Shown piece by piece: positions 15,335 to 23,746 of a DNA stretch of 64,000 bases. The position numbers and the translations under genes are program-made. The DNA comes from Algorimicrobium hallyeonense (GTDB lineage Bacteria; Bacteroidota; Bacteroidia; Flavobacteriales; Flavobacteriaceae): the NCBI RefSeq assembly GCF_042657385.1, contig NZ_JBHSLA010000001.1, positions 248,001 through 312,000 on the forward strand, read 5' to 3'. The notes under the pieces were generated by a model that worked only from the letters and a program-made list of their open reading frames with translations, ran no database searches and was not told the origin of the DNA. Numbering within the stretch: the stretch's first letter is position 1; every line of letters begins with the position of its first letter.

Positions 15335-16891
15335 TTATTTTAGCTGATGTGGTGACTTTAATAAATCGTTTACTGTTTTAACTGGATTGAAGGTAATGAG
15401 TGGCACTTCAACAAAAATTGTATTCCAATTGGCCATGCTTCCATTCCATAAACCTGGCAACTCCAAAGCTTTTAAATCCTTTCCTAATCGTGTTTTTTTG
15501 GTAATAAAAGCGGCTCTATGATCTATAAACTGGGTGAGATCAAATTTATTTCCTTTGTAATCTTTAACACCACAAACCAAATCGACAGGATTAAAATGTG
15601 TGGCATTTTTTAAAATACTTTTTTGATGTTTATTCTTTTGATTTATTTGAGCCGACTCTACAATTTGAAGTGAAATAGTTCCACTTTCATCTTTAACCCA
15701 AAAGGGCCCACCTCCAGGTTCACCTTCATTTTTAACCATACCACAAACACGAATTGGTCGGTTTAATTTACTCTGAAGATATTCTATTTGAAACTTTTCT
15801 GCATATTTTTCAAATTCAGTAGAAATTTTTACCTGCATTTTTTTTGTTAAAAACCGTGCGATTTCAATGATTGTTTCGTGGGACAATTCGCCTTTATCAA
15901 TTAATTCTAAATACTGAAATGCCTGCTGTTGAATTTCCATCAGAATCCCAGCCAATATCTTTTTATTCTTGGCTACTTCATTTTTATACTTATAAACAAC
16001 CACATTATCAATGTTTTTAATAAAGATAATATCGGCATTCAAATCGTTTAAATTTTTAATTAACGCACCATGTCCTGATGGACGAAATAACAAATCGCCG
16101 TTCTCTAATCTGAAAGGCTCATCTTTAGGTGTAACAGCTATTGTATCGGTTGATTCTTTTTGATACGAGAATGAAATATCGAATTGAGAATTGGTTTTAC
16201 GTTCTACTTTATCTTCTATTCTTGAAAACTCATTACTAAATTTATCCTTATGACTTTCTGAAATGGTAAAATGCAATTTTGCTTGCTTATTGCAACACGC
16301 ATACAATGCAGATTCAAATAAATGTTCCTCAAAAGCTGTAGAAATAATTTGGTTTTTATATTCGTGAAACGGCAATAATCCTTTTGGTGAATTGCCATAA
16401 TTTAAACCGTCCTCGTCTAACATAGCTTTTACAAATAATTGCGAGCGGTAACTAACATCTAAATCGGCGTAGTTTGGATAGGTTTTATTTAACAACTCCA
16501 AGACTTCAAAATAGAATGGAAATTTTTCTAAACCAACAAAGAAAATATGTAAACTTTTATCATCGCGCGTATTCAAATACGAATTAATAGTTTGTTCAGC
16601 TGGATCATATTCTTCCAAAAACTGAAACAGAAATTTAAACATTCGAGTTGCTGCTCCTGATGCGGGAACAAATTTTACAATATCAAATTGGTCTTTATTT
16701 TCATCAAAAAATGCCACAAGGTTTTCAACTTCCGAATTATTTAGGCTTAAAATACCATCTCCAACTGTTGCGGCTGCCACCAAATGTGAAAATGGCAAAC
16801 CGGAAACGAAGGTTTCAAGCTGTTTGTTGACACCTTCCACAGTTAAACCCTTTGACTCTATTTGTTTTATGTCCTTTTCAGAAAAAGTCAT
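15335..16891 (-). CDS. DUF4301 family protein
   Basis: A 518-residue cytoplasmic protein of a Bacteroidota family with no assigned reaction. Two segments recall sugar-phosphate nucleotidyltransferases: FVPASGAATRMFK near residue 77, similar to the nucleotide loop, and RPSGHGALIKNLNDLNADIIFIKNIDNVV near 267-295, similar to the metal-binding segment of UDP-sugar pyrophosphorylases. I infer a nucleotidyltransferase-like fold; the substrate is unknown. The C-terminal third (RVCGMVKNEGEPGGGPFWVKD onward) is family-specific. The start overlaps the kinase stop by four bases (ATGA), indicating translational coupling in the YkoF-PnuC-kinase operon. Confidence 0.85.
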   Translation of the reverse strand: MTFSEKDIKQIESKGLTVEGVNKQLETFVSGLPFSHLVAAATVGDGILSLNNSEVENLVAFFDENKDQFDIVKFVPASGAATRMFKFLFQFLEEYDPAEQTINSYLNTRDDKSLHIFFVGLEKFPFYFEVLELLNKTYPNYADLDVSYRSQLFVKAMLDEDGLNYGNSPKGLLPFHEYKNQIISTAFEEHLFESALYACCNKQAKLHFTISESHKDKFSNEFSRIEDKVERKTNSQFDISFSYQKESTDTIAVTPKDEPFRLENGDLLFRPSGHGALIKNLNDLNADIIFIKNIDNVVVYKYKNEVAKNKKILAGILMEIQQQAFQYLELIDKGELSHETIIEIARFLTKKMQVKISTEFEKYAEKFQIEYLQSKLNRPIRVCGMVKNEGEPGGGPFWVKDESGTISLQIVESAQINQKNKHQKSILKNATHFNPVDLVCGVKDYKGNKFDLTQFIDHRAAFITKKTRLGKDLKALELPGLWNGSMANWNTIFVEVPLITFNPVKTVNDLLKSPHQLK

Positions 16892-17454
16892 ATCTTACTT
16901 TTTAATAATTCATTAATATGCTTTACGGCAACTTCAAAACGATTTGTTAGATTTCCACTTAGTAAAATATAGGGCTTTTGGTGAATTTCTAACGCCTTTT
17001 GAAACGCTTGAAACATCGTTTCTCTTTCATGCGGTTTATCGCGAATGCCATCGGGTTCCCATGGCAGATCAATATTAGTTAAAAAATAAAGATTATAGTA
17101 ATTTTCTGTGGCAAATTTATTTAAGCGCTCTGAAGTAAAGTCCTGATAGTAAGCTTCACTATATACTTTTGTTTCTAACAAGTCGGTATCACAAATTAGT
17201 AATTTATCTGCTTGCTTAGTCAATTTGTTTTCTAAAGCCATTTGGCCTTCCGCAATGGGCAAAACATCATCTTGGGTTAATACCTCATGTAATTTTGCTT
17301 TATTTTCAGCATAAATCCTAGAAAATTCTGGAACCCAAAGTGTATTAAAATGAGTCGCCAATTTTTTAGCAAGAATGGTTTTTCCTGTTGACTCAGGACC
17401 AAACAGGACAATTTTTATGCAATGACTCTCGTCTTGTTTAAGTGTTTCTTCCAT
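16888..17454 (-). CDS. NadR-like P-loop kinase (AAA_28 family)
   Basis: A 188-residue ATPase with a Walker A GPESTGKT at 19-26, followed by WVPEFSRIYAENK and the later LLICDTDLLETKVYSE and YYNLYFLTNIDLPWEPDGIRDKPHERE segments. These match the ribosylnicotinamide-kinase domain of NadR, a nucleoside kinase. The start lies inside pnuC (40-base overlap) and the stop overlaps the DUF4301 start, so it is tightly coupled to a PnuC-family transporter, which traps substrate by phosphorylation. Nicotinamide riboside is the family substrate. Because a YkoF-like protein and a TPP riboswitch are neighbours, thiamine is an alternative that I cannot exclude. Confidence 0.85.
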   Translation of the reverse strand: MEETLKQDESHCIKIVLFGPESTGKTILAKKLATHFNTLWVPEFSRIYAENKAKLHEVLTQDDVLPIAEGQMALENKLTKQADKLLICDTDLLETKVYSEAYYQDFTSERLNKFATENYYNLYFLTNIDLPWEPDGIRDKPHERETMFQAFQKALEIHQKPYILLSGNLTNRFEVAVKHINELLKSKI

Positions 17455-18047
17455 GCTAAATAACCATAAATTGCTAATACTGTAAAACCTAAATACTGTA
17501 AACTTGTAAAGGTAAATCCTTTGTAAAAATATAAGGGGACTGAAATAAGATCACCTACAATCCAGAAAATCCAATTTTCAACTTTTCGTTTTGCCATGAG
17601 ATACATTCCGGCAAAAAATATGGCAGTTGTAAGAATATCAACATACGACACCCAACTACTCCATTTATTAAAAATTTGATAAATAACAGCAACACAAATT
17701 ACCGCTGCAACGGCAATTCCAATTGAAGTCTGTTTATCCCTTTTATTCCATGATGTAATTGGTGTTTCATGCGTATCATCTATTTTACGTGTCCAAATAT
17801 ACCAACCATAAATACTCATTATAAAATAGTAGGCGTTAATAATCATATCGCCTAATAGTGCCCATTTAGACAATAAATATACAAAGATACTTGTGCTAAT
17901 AATACCGGTTGGAAACACAAAAATATGGTTCTGTTTAGAATACCAAACGGATAGAAACCCAAAAACAACCGCAATAATCTCAAGTACAATATCTAGAGTA
18001 TCATAATCGCTGTACTGACCAAACAGGTAATCAAAAATGAGGCTCAT
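17415..18047 (-). CDS. pnuC: PnuC-family vitamin-precursor transporter
   Basis: A 210-residue inner-membrane protein with about seven hydrophobic segments. The family motif region NAYYFIMSIYGWYIWTRK carries the WxxW pair at Trp82 and Trp85; NWIFWIVGDLISVPLYFYKG and TSLQYLGFTVLAIYGYLAWKK are further PnuC signatures. PnuC proteins move nicotinamide riboside by facilitated diffusion and rely on a kinase for trapping; PnuT relatives carry thiamine. The next gene is a NadR-like kinase and the previous one a YkoF-like thiamine-binding protein, so the two neighbours point to different substrates. It overlaps both genes, by 40 and 17 bases. Confidence 0.88.
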   Translation of the reverse strand: MSLIFDYLFGQYSDYDTLDIVLEIIAVVFGFLSVWYSKQNHIFVFPTGIISTSIFVYLLSKWALLGDMIINAYYFIMSIYGWYIWTRKIDDTHETPITSWNKRDKQTSIGIAVAAVICVAVIYQIFNKWSSWVSYVDILTTAIFFAGMYLMAKRKVENWIFWIVGDLISVPLYFYKGFTFTSLQYLGFTVLAIYGYLAWKKHLNKTRVIA

Positions 18048-18291
18048 AATCTTGTCTATCTGATTTGACTATTTTCATGTGTAGCAAACCGCGTTCAATT
18101 AATTCAAAGGCTTCTTTTATTTCAACGGTTAAAAGTTTCATAACCGCATCATAATCGCCATAAACCTGCGTGCTTAATGGGTTTTCAAGGACTTTTAAAT
18201 GAGATGCTCGTAATTTTTTTATAAAATGAATGATGGCTGGTTCATAGTCATCATGCAACGGTGTTAAGGTTAATTCTACGGATATTTTCAT
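18031..18291 (-). CDS. YkoF/MTH1187-like thiamine-binding protein
   Basis: An 86-residue cytoplasmic protein with the alternating strand-helix pattern of the thiamine-binding (UPF0045/YkoF) fold: MKISVELTLTPLHDDYEPAI, a helix FIKKLRAS, then LENPLSTQVYGDYDAVMKLL. The last of these recalls the PxxT-x-I-x-G-D signature of this family. YkoF binds thiamine or hydroxymethylpyrimidine in Bacillus. Assignment is by pattern only and is moderate, but the downstream PnuC-family transporter and the nearby TPP riboswitch support it. It is the first gene of an overlapped five-gene operon. A GC hairpin lies seven bases upstream of its ATG. Confidence 0.55.
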   Translation of the reverse strand: MKISVELTLTPLHDDYEPAIIHFIKKLRASHLKVLENPLSTQVYGDYDAVMKLLTVEIKEAFELIERGLLHMKIVKSDRQDYEPHF

Positions 18292-18297
18292 GTTTAT

Positions 18298-18315
18298 TTG
18301 CCGCGAAAGCGGTAA
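18298..18315 (-). promoter_or_regulatory. Stem-loop next to the start of the YkoF-PnuC operon
   Basis: TTGCCGC-GAAA-GCGGTAA forms a seven-pair stem (one G-T wobble) with a four-base loop. It ends seven bases before the first ATG of the operon, so it could affect ribosome access. It lacks a T run on the minus strand and is not a good terminator for the GGGP synthase gene. I see no second TPP riboswitch here. Confidence 0.5.
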
Positions 18316-18374
18316 TCTTTTTAATGTTTGTACTTATTTTAAATTTAAAACCTTACAACCCGCTTGAGGCAACA

Positions 18375-19102
18375 TTAACAATCTTGAAGTTCTTCAAAAA
18401 AAGACTCATCATTTTCAAAAGCCGTTCCTATAACTACTAAATCGGCTCCAGCTTGGTAGGCTTGATTTAATTGTTTTAAATTTCGAATTCCGCCGCCCAC
18501 AATTAAGGGAATGCTAATATTGGTTTTTATTTTTTCAATTATCTTCTTGGATACCGGTTGCAATGCACCACTCCCAGCTTCCAAATATATAAGTTTCATT
18601 CCAAGTAATTCGCCAGCTGTGGCTGTATCTGCTATTAATTGGATGTTATTATTTTGTAATGGTGTTGTATTGGTTACACGTTGTACGGCTGTTTGTTTGC
18701 CATTTTCAATTAAGATATAACCGGTTGAAATAATTTCTAAATTTGAATTTTTCAATTTCGAAATGGCTTGAACATGCTTACCAATTAAATAGTCTGGATT
18801 TCTACCTGAAATCAGTGATAAAAATAAGAGTGCATCGGCTTGATTTGTTATTTGTCCTACATCACCAGGGAATAATAAAAGTGGTAATTGGGTGTGTTTT
18901 TTAATTTCTATTACCAAAGCTTCTGTTAATTGCGCTGCAACCACACTTCCACCAACAAAAATATGTGTGGCTCGAGACGCATTTACCTTTTCTATAAATT
19001 TAGCAACGGCATTTAAATCCATTTTATCAGGATCGATTAAAACGGCTAATAATTTTTCACCTTTAAAAGTAGCTTGTAAAATGTGATTATAAATAGTCTT
19101 CA

Positions 19103-19103
<1 letters not shown>
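18375..19103 (-). CDS. Geranylgeranylglyceryl phosphate synthase family protein (PcrB-like)
   Basis: TIM-barrel prenyltransferase that joins a polyprenyl diphosphate to sn-glycerol-1-phosphate, forming an ether bond. The 242 residues show LLAVLIDPDKMDL (phosphate and magnesium site), THIFVGGSVV, LLLFPGDVGQI, KLIYLEAGSGA and PLIVGGGIRN, all typical of the GGGP synthase/PcrB superfamily. The bacterial members use prenyl chains of differing length, and chain length cannot be read here. Its ATG shares a base with the stop of the phosphopantetheinyl transferase gene (TAATG), so the two are translationally coupled. Confidence 0.9.
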
Positions 19104-19735
<632 letters not shown>

Positions 19736-19758
19736 TTAATATTCTAAAAGTTATTAGT

Positions 19759-19787
19759 TATCTTTGCACTGCCTAAAGCAGCTTTAG
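19759..19787 (+). promoter_or_regulatory. -7 box of ahcY with palindrome at the transcription start
   Basis: TATCTTTG at 19759-19766 matches the -7 consensus. Directly after it, CTAAAGC-A-GCTTTAG (19773-19787) is a perfect inverted repeat that would sit at +1, either as an operator or as a 5' hairpin. Confidence 0.45.
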
Positions 19788-19868
19788 TAAATGTGACAAG
19801 CGAATTTAACTATTTTAAGTCCTTTTGCCAAAGTTGTTAGGCTATAATAACATTAAGAAAAAAATACT

Positions 19869-21185
19869 ATGACTACAAAAACAGTTGCTTACGTACCAAA
19901 TAAGGTAAAAGATATGTCGCTTGCGGCTTGGGGAAGAAAAGAGATGGATTTAGCTGAAGCAGAAATGCCAGGATTAATGAGTCTACGTGAAGAATACAAA
20001 AATGAACAACCACTTAAAGGTGCACGTATTGCAGGTTGTCTGCACATGACGATCCAAACAGCAGTTTTAATAGAAACATTACAAGCTTTAGGCGCTGAAG
20101 TTACATGGAGTTCATGTAATATTTTCTCTACCCAAGATCAGGCAGCAGCAGCTATTGCAGCAGCAGGAACGGCTGTTTACGCCTGGAAAGATATGACCGA
20201 AGAAGAATTTGATTGGTGTATTGAACAAACCTTATTTTTTGGTGAAGACAGAAAACCACTAAATATGATTTTAGATGATGGTGGCGATTTAACTAATATG
20301 GTTTTAGACAGGTACCCAGAATTGGCTGCGGGCATTAATGGCCTTTCAGAAGAAACAACTACAGGTGTACACCGTTTATACGAACGTGTAAAAGCTGGAA
20401 CATTACCCATGCCAGCTATAAATGTAAATGATTCGGTTACAAAATCGAAATTCGATAATAAATATGGCTGTAAAGAAAGTGCTGTAGATGCTGTACGTCG
20501 TGCAACAGATATTATGTTAGCTGGAAAGCGCGTAGTGGTATGTGGTTATGGCGATGTTGGTAAAGGTACCGCTGCCTCTTTTAAAGGTGCTGGAAGTATT
20601 GTAACCGTTACAGAAATCGATCCTATTTGTGCGCTTCAAGCTGCCATGGATGGTTTTGAAGTTAAGAAATTAGAAACTGTTGTTGGAAATGCCGATATTG
20701 TTATTACCACTACAGGAAATAAAGACATCGTTCGTGGTGAGCATTTTGAAGCCATGAAAGACAAAACAATAGTTTGTAACATCGGACATTTTGATAACGA
20801 AATTGATATGGCTTGGTTAAACAAAAACCACGGTCATACCAAAGATGTTATTAAGCCACAAGTTGATAAATATACCGTAAACGGAAAGGACGTTATTATT
20901 TTAGCACAAGGACGCTTGGTAAATTTAGGTTGTGCAACTGGTCATCCAAGTTTTGTAATGAGTAACTCATTTACAAACCAGACTCTAGCACAAATTGAAT
21001 TGTGGACAAATAAAGACGCTTATAAAAACGAGGTATATATGCTACCAAAACATTTAGATGAGAAAGTAGCTAAATTGCACCTTGAAAAAATTGGTGTAGA
21101 GCTTACCGAACTTAAAGACGATCAAGCCAAGTATATTGGTGTAGCTGTTGAAGGTCCTTATAAGCCAGAATACTACAGATACTAG
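19869..21185 (+). CDS. ahcY: Adenosylhomocysteinase
   Basis: Reversibly hydrolyses S-adenosylhomocysteine to adenosine and homocysteine, clearing the by-product of SAM-dependent methylation. The 438 residues show the N-terminal GARIAGCLHMTIQTAVLIETL, the DDGGDLTNMV segment, NVNDSVTKSKFDNKYGC, the NAD-binding GYGDVGKG near residue 226 and the C-terminal GPYKPEYYRY that reaches the partner subunit. It has the short bacterial form without the 40-residue insert. A leader of about 100 bases and a strong terminator frame a single-gene unit. Confidence 0.97.
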   Translation: MTTKTVAYVPNKVKDMSLAAWGRKEMDLAEAEMPGLMSLREEYKNEQPLKGARIAGCLHMTIQTAVLIETLQALGAEVTWSSCNIFSTQDQAAAAIAAAGTAVYAWKDMTEEEFDWCIEQTLFFGEDRKPLNMILDDGGDLTNMVLDRYPELAAGINGLSEETTTGVHRLYERVKAGTLPMPAINVNDSVTKSKFDNKYGCKESAVDAVRRATDIMLAGKRVVVCGYGDVGKGTAASFKGAGSIVTVTEIDPICALQAAMDGFEVKKLETVVGNADIVITTTGNKDIVRGEHFEAMKDKTIVCNIGHFDNEIDMAWLNKNHGHTKDVIKPQVDKYTVNGKDVIILAQGRLVNLGCATGHPSFVMSNSFTNQTLAQIELWTNKDAYKNEVYMLPKHLDEKVAKLHLEKIGVELTELKDDQAKYIGVAVEGPYKPEYYRY

Positions 21186-21240
21186 AAAAAGACCGCTTGC
21201 GACTCTAGAACATAGACCGCTTCGCTTTTAGATATTATAT

Positions 21241-21274
21241 AAAATCCCAAGCAGTCATGTTTGGGATTTTTTTT
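21241..21274 (+). terminator. Terminator of ahcY
   Basis: AAAATCCCAA / TTGGGATTTT around a ten-base loop, followed by a further TTTT on the plus strand. Confidence 0.85.
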
Positions 21275-21483
21275 GGACAATTGCCAATTCGCTAAAAGCT
21301 ACGTAGCACCACGCCTTCCACTGTATCTTTTTATCGTACCTCAAAAAAGGATGCCGTTACAAATGCATAGCATTCACGATTTCTTATTTATTAAAGTAGA
21401 AATGCAAGAGTAATCCTTATCGCAAAAAGCAACTAAACCATAGCTTTTAAATACGTAACTTCGTTTTGTAAAACACTATATCC
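21275..21483. other. Gene-free spacer between ahcY and the DUF1569 gene
   Basis: No reading frame, RNA gene or repeat is evident. Two short AGACCGCTT copies occur in the adjoining stretch at about 21190-21225. TAACTTCG near 21454 is one base from the -7 consensus and may serve the next gene. Confidence 0.5.
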
Positions 21484-21945
21484 ATGAGCTCAAAAAAACT
21501 ATATGAATTAATAAACAAGTTAGAAAACTACATAAATCAGCATGACGTTGCTAATCCAAAAATTTCAAAAGCAACTGTTGGCTGGCACATAGACCATAGC
21601 TGCAAAGTAATTAATCAAGTTGTTTTAACATTACAATCATCAGATCCGGCTTTATATAAAAATGATTTCAGCTTTTTAGGAAAGCTTTTTTTTACATTAG
21701 GGTTTTTCCCGAGAGGAAAGGCAAAGGCACCAAAAAACGTTAAACCACCTGAAACTATTTCACAAAAAGACCTTATAAAACAATTGCAAGAAGCACGAAC
21801 AAATATTGACATCATTCCTGATTTAGATAAAAACGCCTTTTTTAAGCATCCGCTTTTTGGGGACGTAAACAAAAAAAGAATTTATCGATTTTTAGAATTA
21901 CATACCAATCATCATGTGAAGATTATACGTGATATTCTAAAATAA
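21484..21945 (+). CDS. DUF1569 family protein, DinB-like four-helix fold
   Basis: A 153-residue cytoplasmic protein. The family resembles DinB/YfiT metalloproteins, whose three histidines bind a divalent metal; here GWHIDHSCKV supplies His35 and His38, and ELHTNHHVKII near the C-terminus supplies His140, His143 and His144. The central FFPRGKAKAPKNVKPPE is a conserved DUF1569 region. No reaction is established; thiol-transferase or detoxification roles are known for some DinB relatives. It stands alone and converges with rpmA across a terminator. Confidence 0.8.
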   Translation: MSSKKLYELINKLENYINQHDVANPKISKATVGWHIDHSCKVINQVVLTLQSSDPALYKNDFSFLGKLFFTLGFFPRGKAKAPKNVKPPETISQKDLIKQLQEARTNIDIIPDLDKNAFFKHPLFGDVNKKRIYRFLELHTNHHVKIIRDILK

Positions 21946-21974
21946 TCATAAATTAAATACATTGTTAAAAAACA

Positions 21975-22004
21975 AAAACCCTTTCTGTTTCCAGAAAGGG
22001 TTTT
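21975..22004 (-). terminator. Terminator of rplU-rpmA (bidirectional)
   Basis: Perfect AAAACCCTTTCTG / CAGAAAGGGTTTT with a four-base loop. On the minus strand a T-rich run follows; on the plus strand TTTTATAT follows, so it can also end the DUF1569 transcript. Confidence 0.85.
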
Positions 22005-22028
22005 ATATGTTTTAAAGAAATTGTTTAA

Positions 22029-22289
22029 TTAAGCCTCGAAAGGTTCAATAGAAACATAAGATTTGTTGTCTTTTTTCTTTGTAAATTTAACAAGTCCGTC
22101 CACTTTAGCGTGTAACGTGTGGTCTTTTCCACCATACACATTTTCACCTGGGTGATGTGTATTACCTCTTTGTCTTACGATGATATTTCCAGCAACAGCA
22201 GCTTGTCCACCAAAAATCTTAACGCCTAAACGTTTTGATTCTGATTCTCTACCATTCTTCGAACTACCAACTCCTTTTTTATGAGCCAT
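22029..22289 (-). CDS. rpmA: 50S ribosomal protein L27
   Basis: An 86-residue ribosomal protein near the peptidyl transferase centre. It begins MAHKKGVGSSKNGRESESKR, the standard L27 N-terminus with no extra leader to be cleaved as in Firmicutes, and holds GNIIVRQRGNTHHPGENVYGG. It lies 35 bases after rplU in the usual rplU-rpmA pair. Confidence 0.97.
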   Translation of the reverse strand: MAHKKGVGSSKNGRESESKRLGVKIFGGQAAVAGNIIVRQRGNTHHPGENVYGGKDHTLHAKVDGLVKFTKKKDNKSYVSIEPFEA

Positions 22290-22324
22290 TGTCTTAAGGT
22301 TTTATTTTATTAATAATAACGAAA

Positions 22325-23023
22325 TTATTTCTCAATTCCGCCGTCTAATCTGTCTTGTAATTCTTTAAGTTCATCCCACTTACCTTCAGCAGCTAAAGCC
22401 GCTTGTTTTGGCCAAGTGTCAGTCACAATGTGAGCTAATCTTGAACTTGCATCTGTTAACACAGTGCTTAATGCTTCAGGGGTTGCCTTTGCAATTTTAG
22501 CAAAAGTTTCAAATCCTGCATTTACCAAAGCTTCAGCAGCTTTTGGTCCAGCACCTTCAATTTTCTTTAAATCGTCTGCTTTAGCAGTTGATTTTTTAGG
22601 AGCTGCTTTTGTAGCCTCTTCCTTTTTAGCTGGTGCAGCTTTTTCAGCTTTCACTGTTTTCTCTGCTTTAGCTGGTTTTGCTTTTTCGGTTTTTTCAGCT
22701 TTTTTGCCTCCCGACGCTGCAATGCTCTCAATTACGATTTCCGTTAAAGATTGTCTGTGTCCGTTTTTTACACGGTAACCTTTACGTCTTTTCTTTTTGA
22801 AAACAATAACTTTATCACCTTTAAGGTGCTTTAATACTTTTGCTCCTACTAGAGCTCCGGTTATAGCTGGGGCGCCTACAGTTATATTGTCACCATCTGC
22901 AATTAAAAGAACGTTATCGAAAGAAACTTCCTTACCTTCTTCTGTTGCTAAACGATTAACAAAAACTCTTTGGTCTTTTTCAACTTTAAATTGATGCCCT
23001 GCTATCTCTACAATTGCGTACAT
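22325..23023 (-). CDS. rplU: 50S ribosomal protein L21 with long C-terminal extension
   Basis: Residues 1-104 are a normal L21, starting MYAIVEIAGHQFKVEKDQRV and ending RQSLTEIVIESI, with the KKRRKGYRVKNGHRQ RNA-binding loop. The protein then continues to 232 residues. A Lys/Ala/Glu-rich linker (about 110-150) leads to a helical domain starting DDLKKIEGAGPKAAEALVNAGF, which is a helix-hairpin-helix pattern, and ending QDRLDGGIEK. The E. coli protein has 103 residues, so more than half of this one is additional. Frame and codon use are continuous and no stop or restart separates the parts. The promoter is clear and rpmA follows directly. Confidence 0.96.
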   Translation of the reverse strand: MYAIVEIAGHQFKVEKDQRVFVNRLATEEGKEVSFDNVLLIADGDNITVGAPAITGALVGAKVLKHLKGDKVIVFKKKRRKGYRVKNGHRQSLTEIVIESIAASGGKKAEKTEKAKPAKAEKTVKAEKAAPAKKEEATKAAPKKSTAKADDLKKIEGAGPKAAEALVNAGFETFAKIAKATPEALSTVLTDASSRLAHIVTDTWPKQAALAAEGKWDELKELQDRLDGGIEK

Positions 23024-23081
23024 AGCGTAACGTTTTTATTAAATTAGTTTATTAATCTGCTAACCTCACGGAAAGCGGATG

Positions 23082-23112
23082 CAAATATACTGCTAAATAA
23101 TTAAACTACAAA
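23082..23112 (-). promoter_or_regulatory. Promoter of rplU-rpmA
   Basis: On the minus strand TTTG (23112-23109), a 19-base spacer and TATATTTG (23089-23082) give a complete Bacteroidota vegetative promoter, with a leader of about 50 bases. Confidence 0.78.
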
Positions 23113-23125
23113 CGTTTTGTTTAAA

Positions 23126-23569
23126 TTACGAAATATTCCAGCTTTTTTTGAAATACTGCATCACCGTAAATGCCGAAATTACGGTTGTGGCCACACCCAT
23201 TATGCCAACAACAAAGGTCATAACACCAACACTAACTGGCGCGCCAAAGTCTATAAAAGATAAAACTTGCGATACAAAATCGCTATTAATTTCGGTTATG
23301 TAAAGTAAAAAGAAAAATGTAAAAACAACAGTAGCAACAAAACCTGTTATTAAACCTGCTACAAAGCCATTAGAGTATGTGAATTTATCGCCTTGCTCCA
23401 GTTTATAATAACGAACGGTTTCAAAAATCCCGAAAGCCGTAATAACCGCATTTAAAAAACTAAAAACCGGATTTGTATGTTTATCTATTAGTGCTAGAAT
23501 TAAAAAGTAAGCAATTAATACAGCACTGGTAATAAGGCCAAACCTTACTGGTAAGATTACGTTTTTCAT
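23126..23569 (-). CDS. DUF4199 family membrane protein
   Basis: A 147-residue protein with four membrane helices (about 8-27, 33-50, 67-93 and 112-138) and the conserved KYYKLEQG-like loop seen here as VRYYKLEQGDKFTYSNGF. This matches DUF4199, a family of small Bacteroidota inner-membrane proteins with no known function. It stands alone between the rplU promoter and the divergent M16 peptidase operon. Confidence 0.8.
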   Translation of the reverse strand: MKNVILPVRFGLITSAVLIAYFLILALIDKHTNPVFSFLNAVITAFGIFETVRYYKLEQGDKFTYSNGFVAGLITGFVATVVFTFFFLLYITEINSDFVSQVLSFIDFGAPVSVGVMTFVVGIMGVATTVISAFTVMQYFKKSWNIS

Positions 23570-23673
23570 AAGTCAATGTATTTTTGTTTCTCTTAAATTT
23601 CGTGAAAATTTATGGCAAATAATAATTTGTTTATGTTTTTTTAACAATTATGATAAAAGCAATAAGTATTTCT

Positions 23674-23681
23674 TATTTTTG
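23674..23681 (+). promoter_or_regulatory. Possible -7 box of the M16 peptidase operon
   Basis: TATTTTTG matches TAnnTTTG and would give a leader of about 60 bases before the ATG at 23747. The -33 element is unclear. Confidence 0.4.
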
Positions 23682-23746
23682 AAACATTGTAACATATTGA
23701 ATACATAACAGACATATTACATGTCATTTAACAAAAACAAAAACAC

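Noticed and set aside
18292..18374. A second TPP riboswitch before the YkoF-like gene.
   Set aside because: None of the THI blocks are present on the minus strand; only a GC hairpin is seen.
21186..21225. Two AGACCGCTT copies after ahcY as a dispersed repeat or mobile-element end.
   Set aside because: The copies are short, imperfect in their flanks, and no transposase or further copies with the same context are seen.
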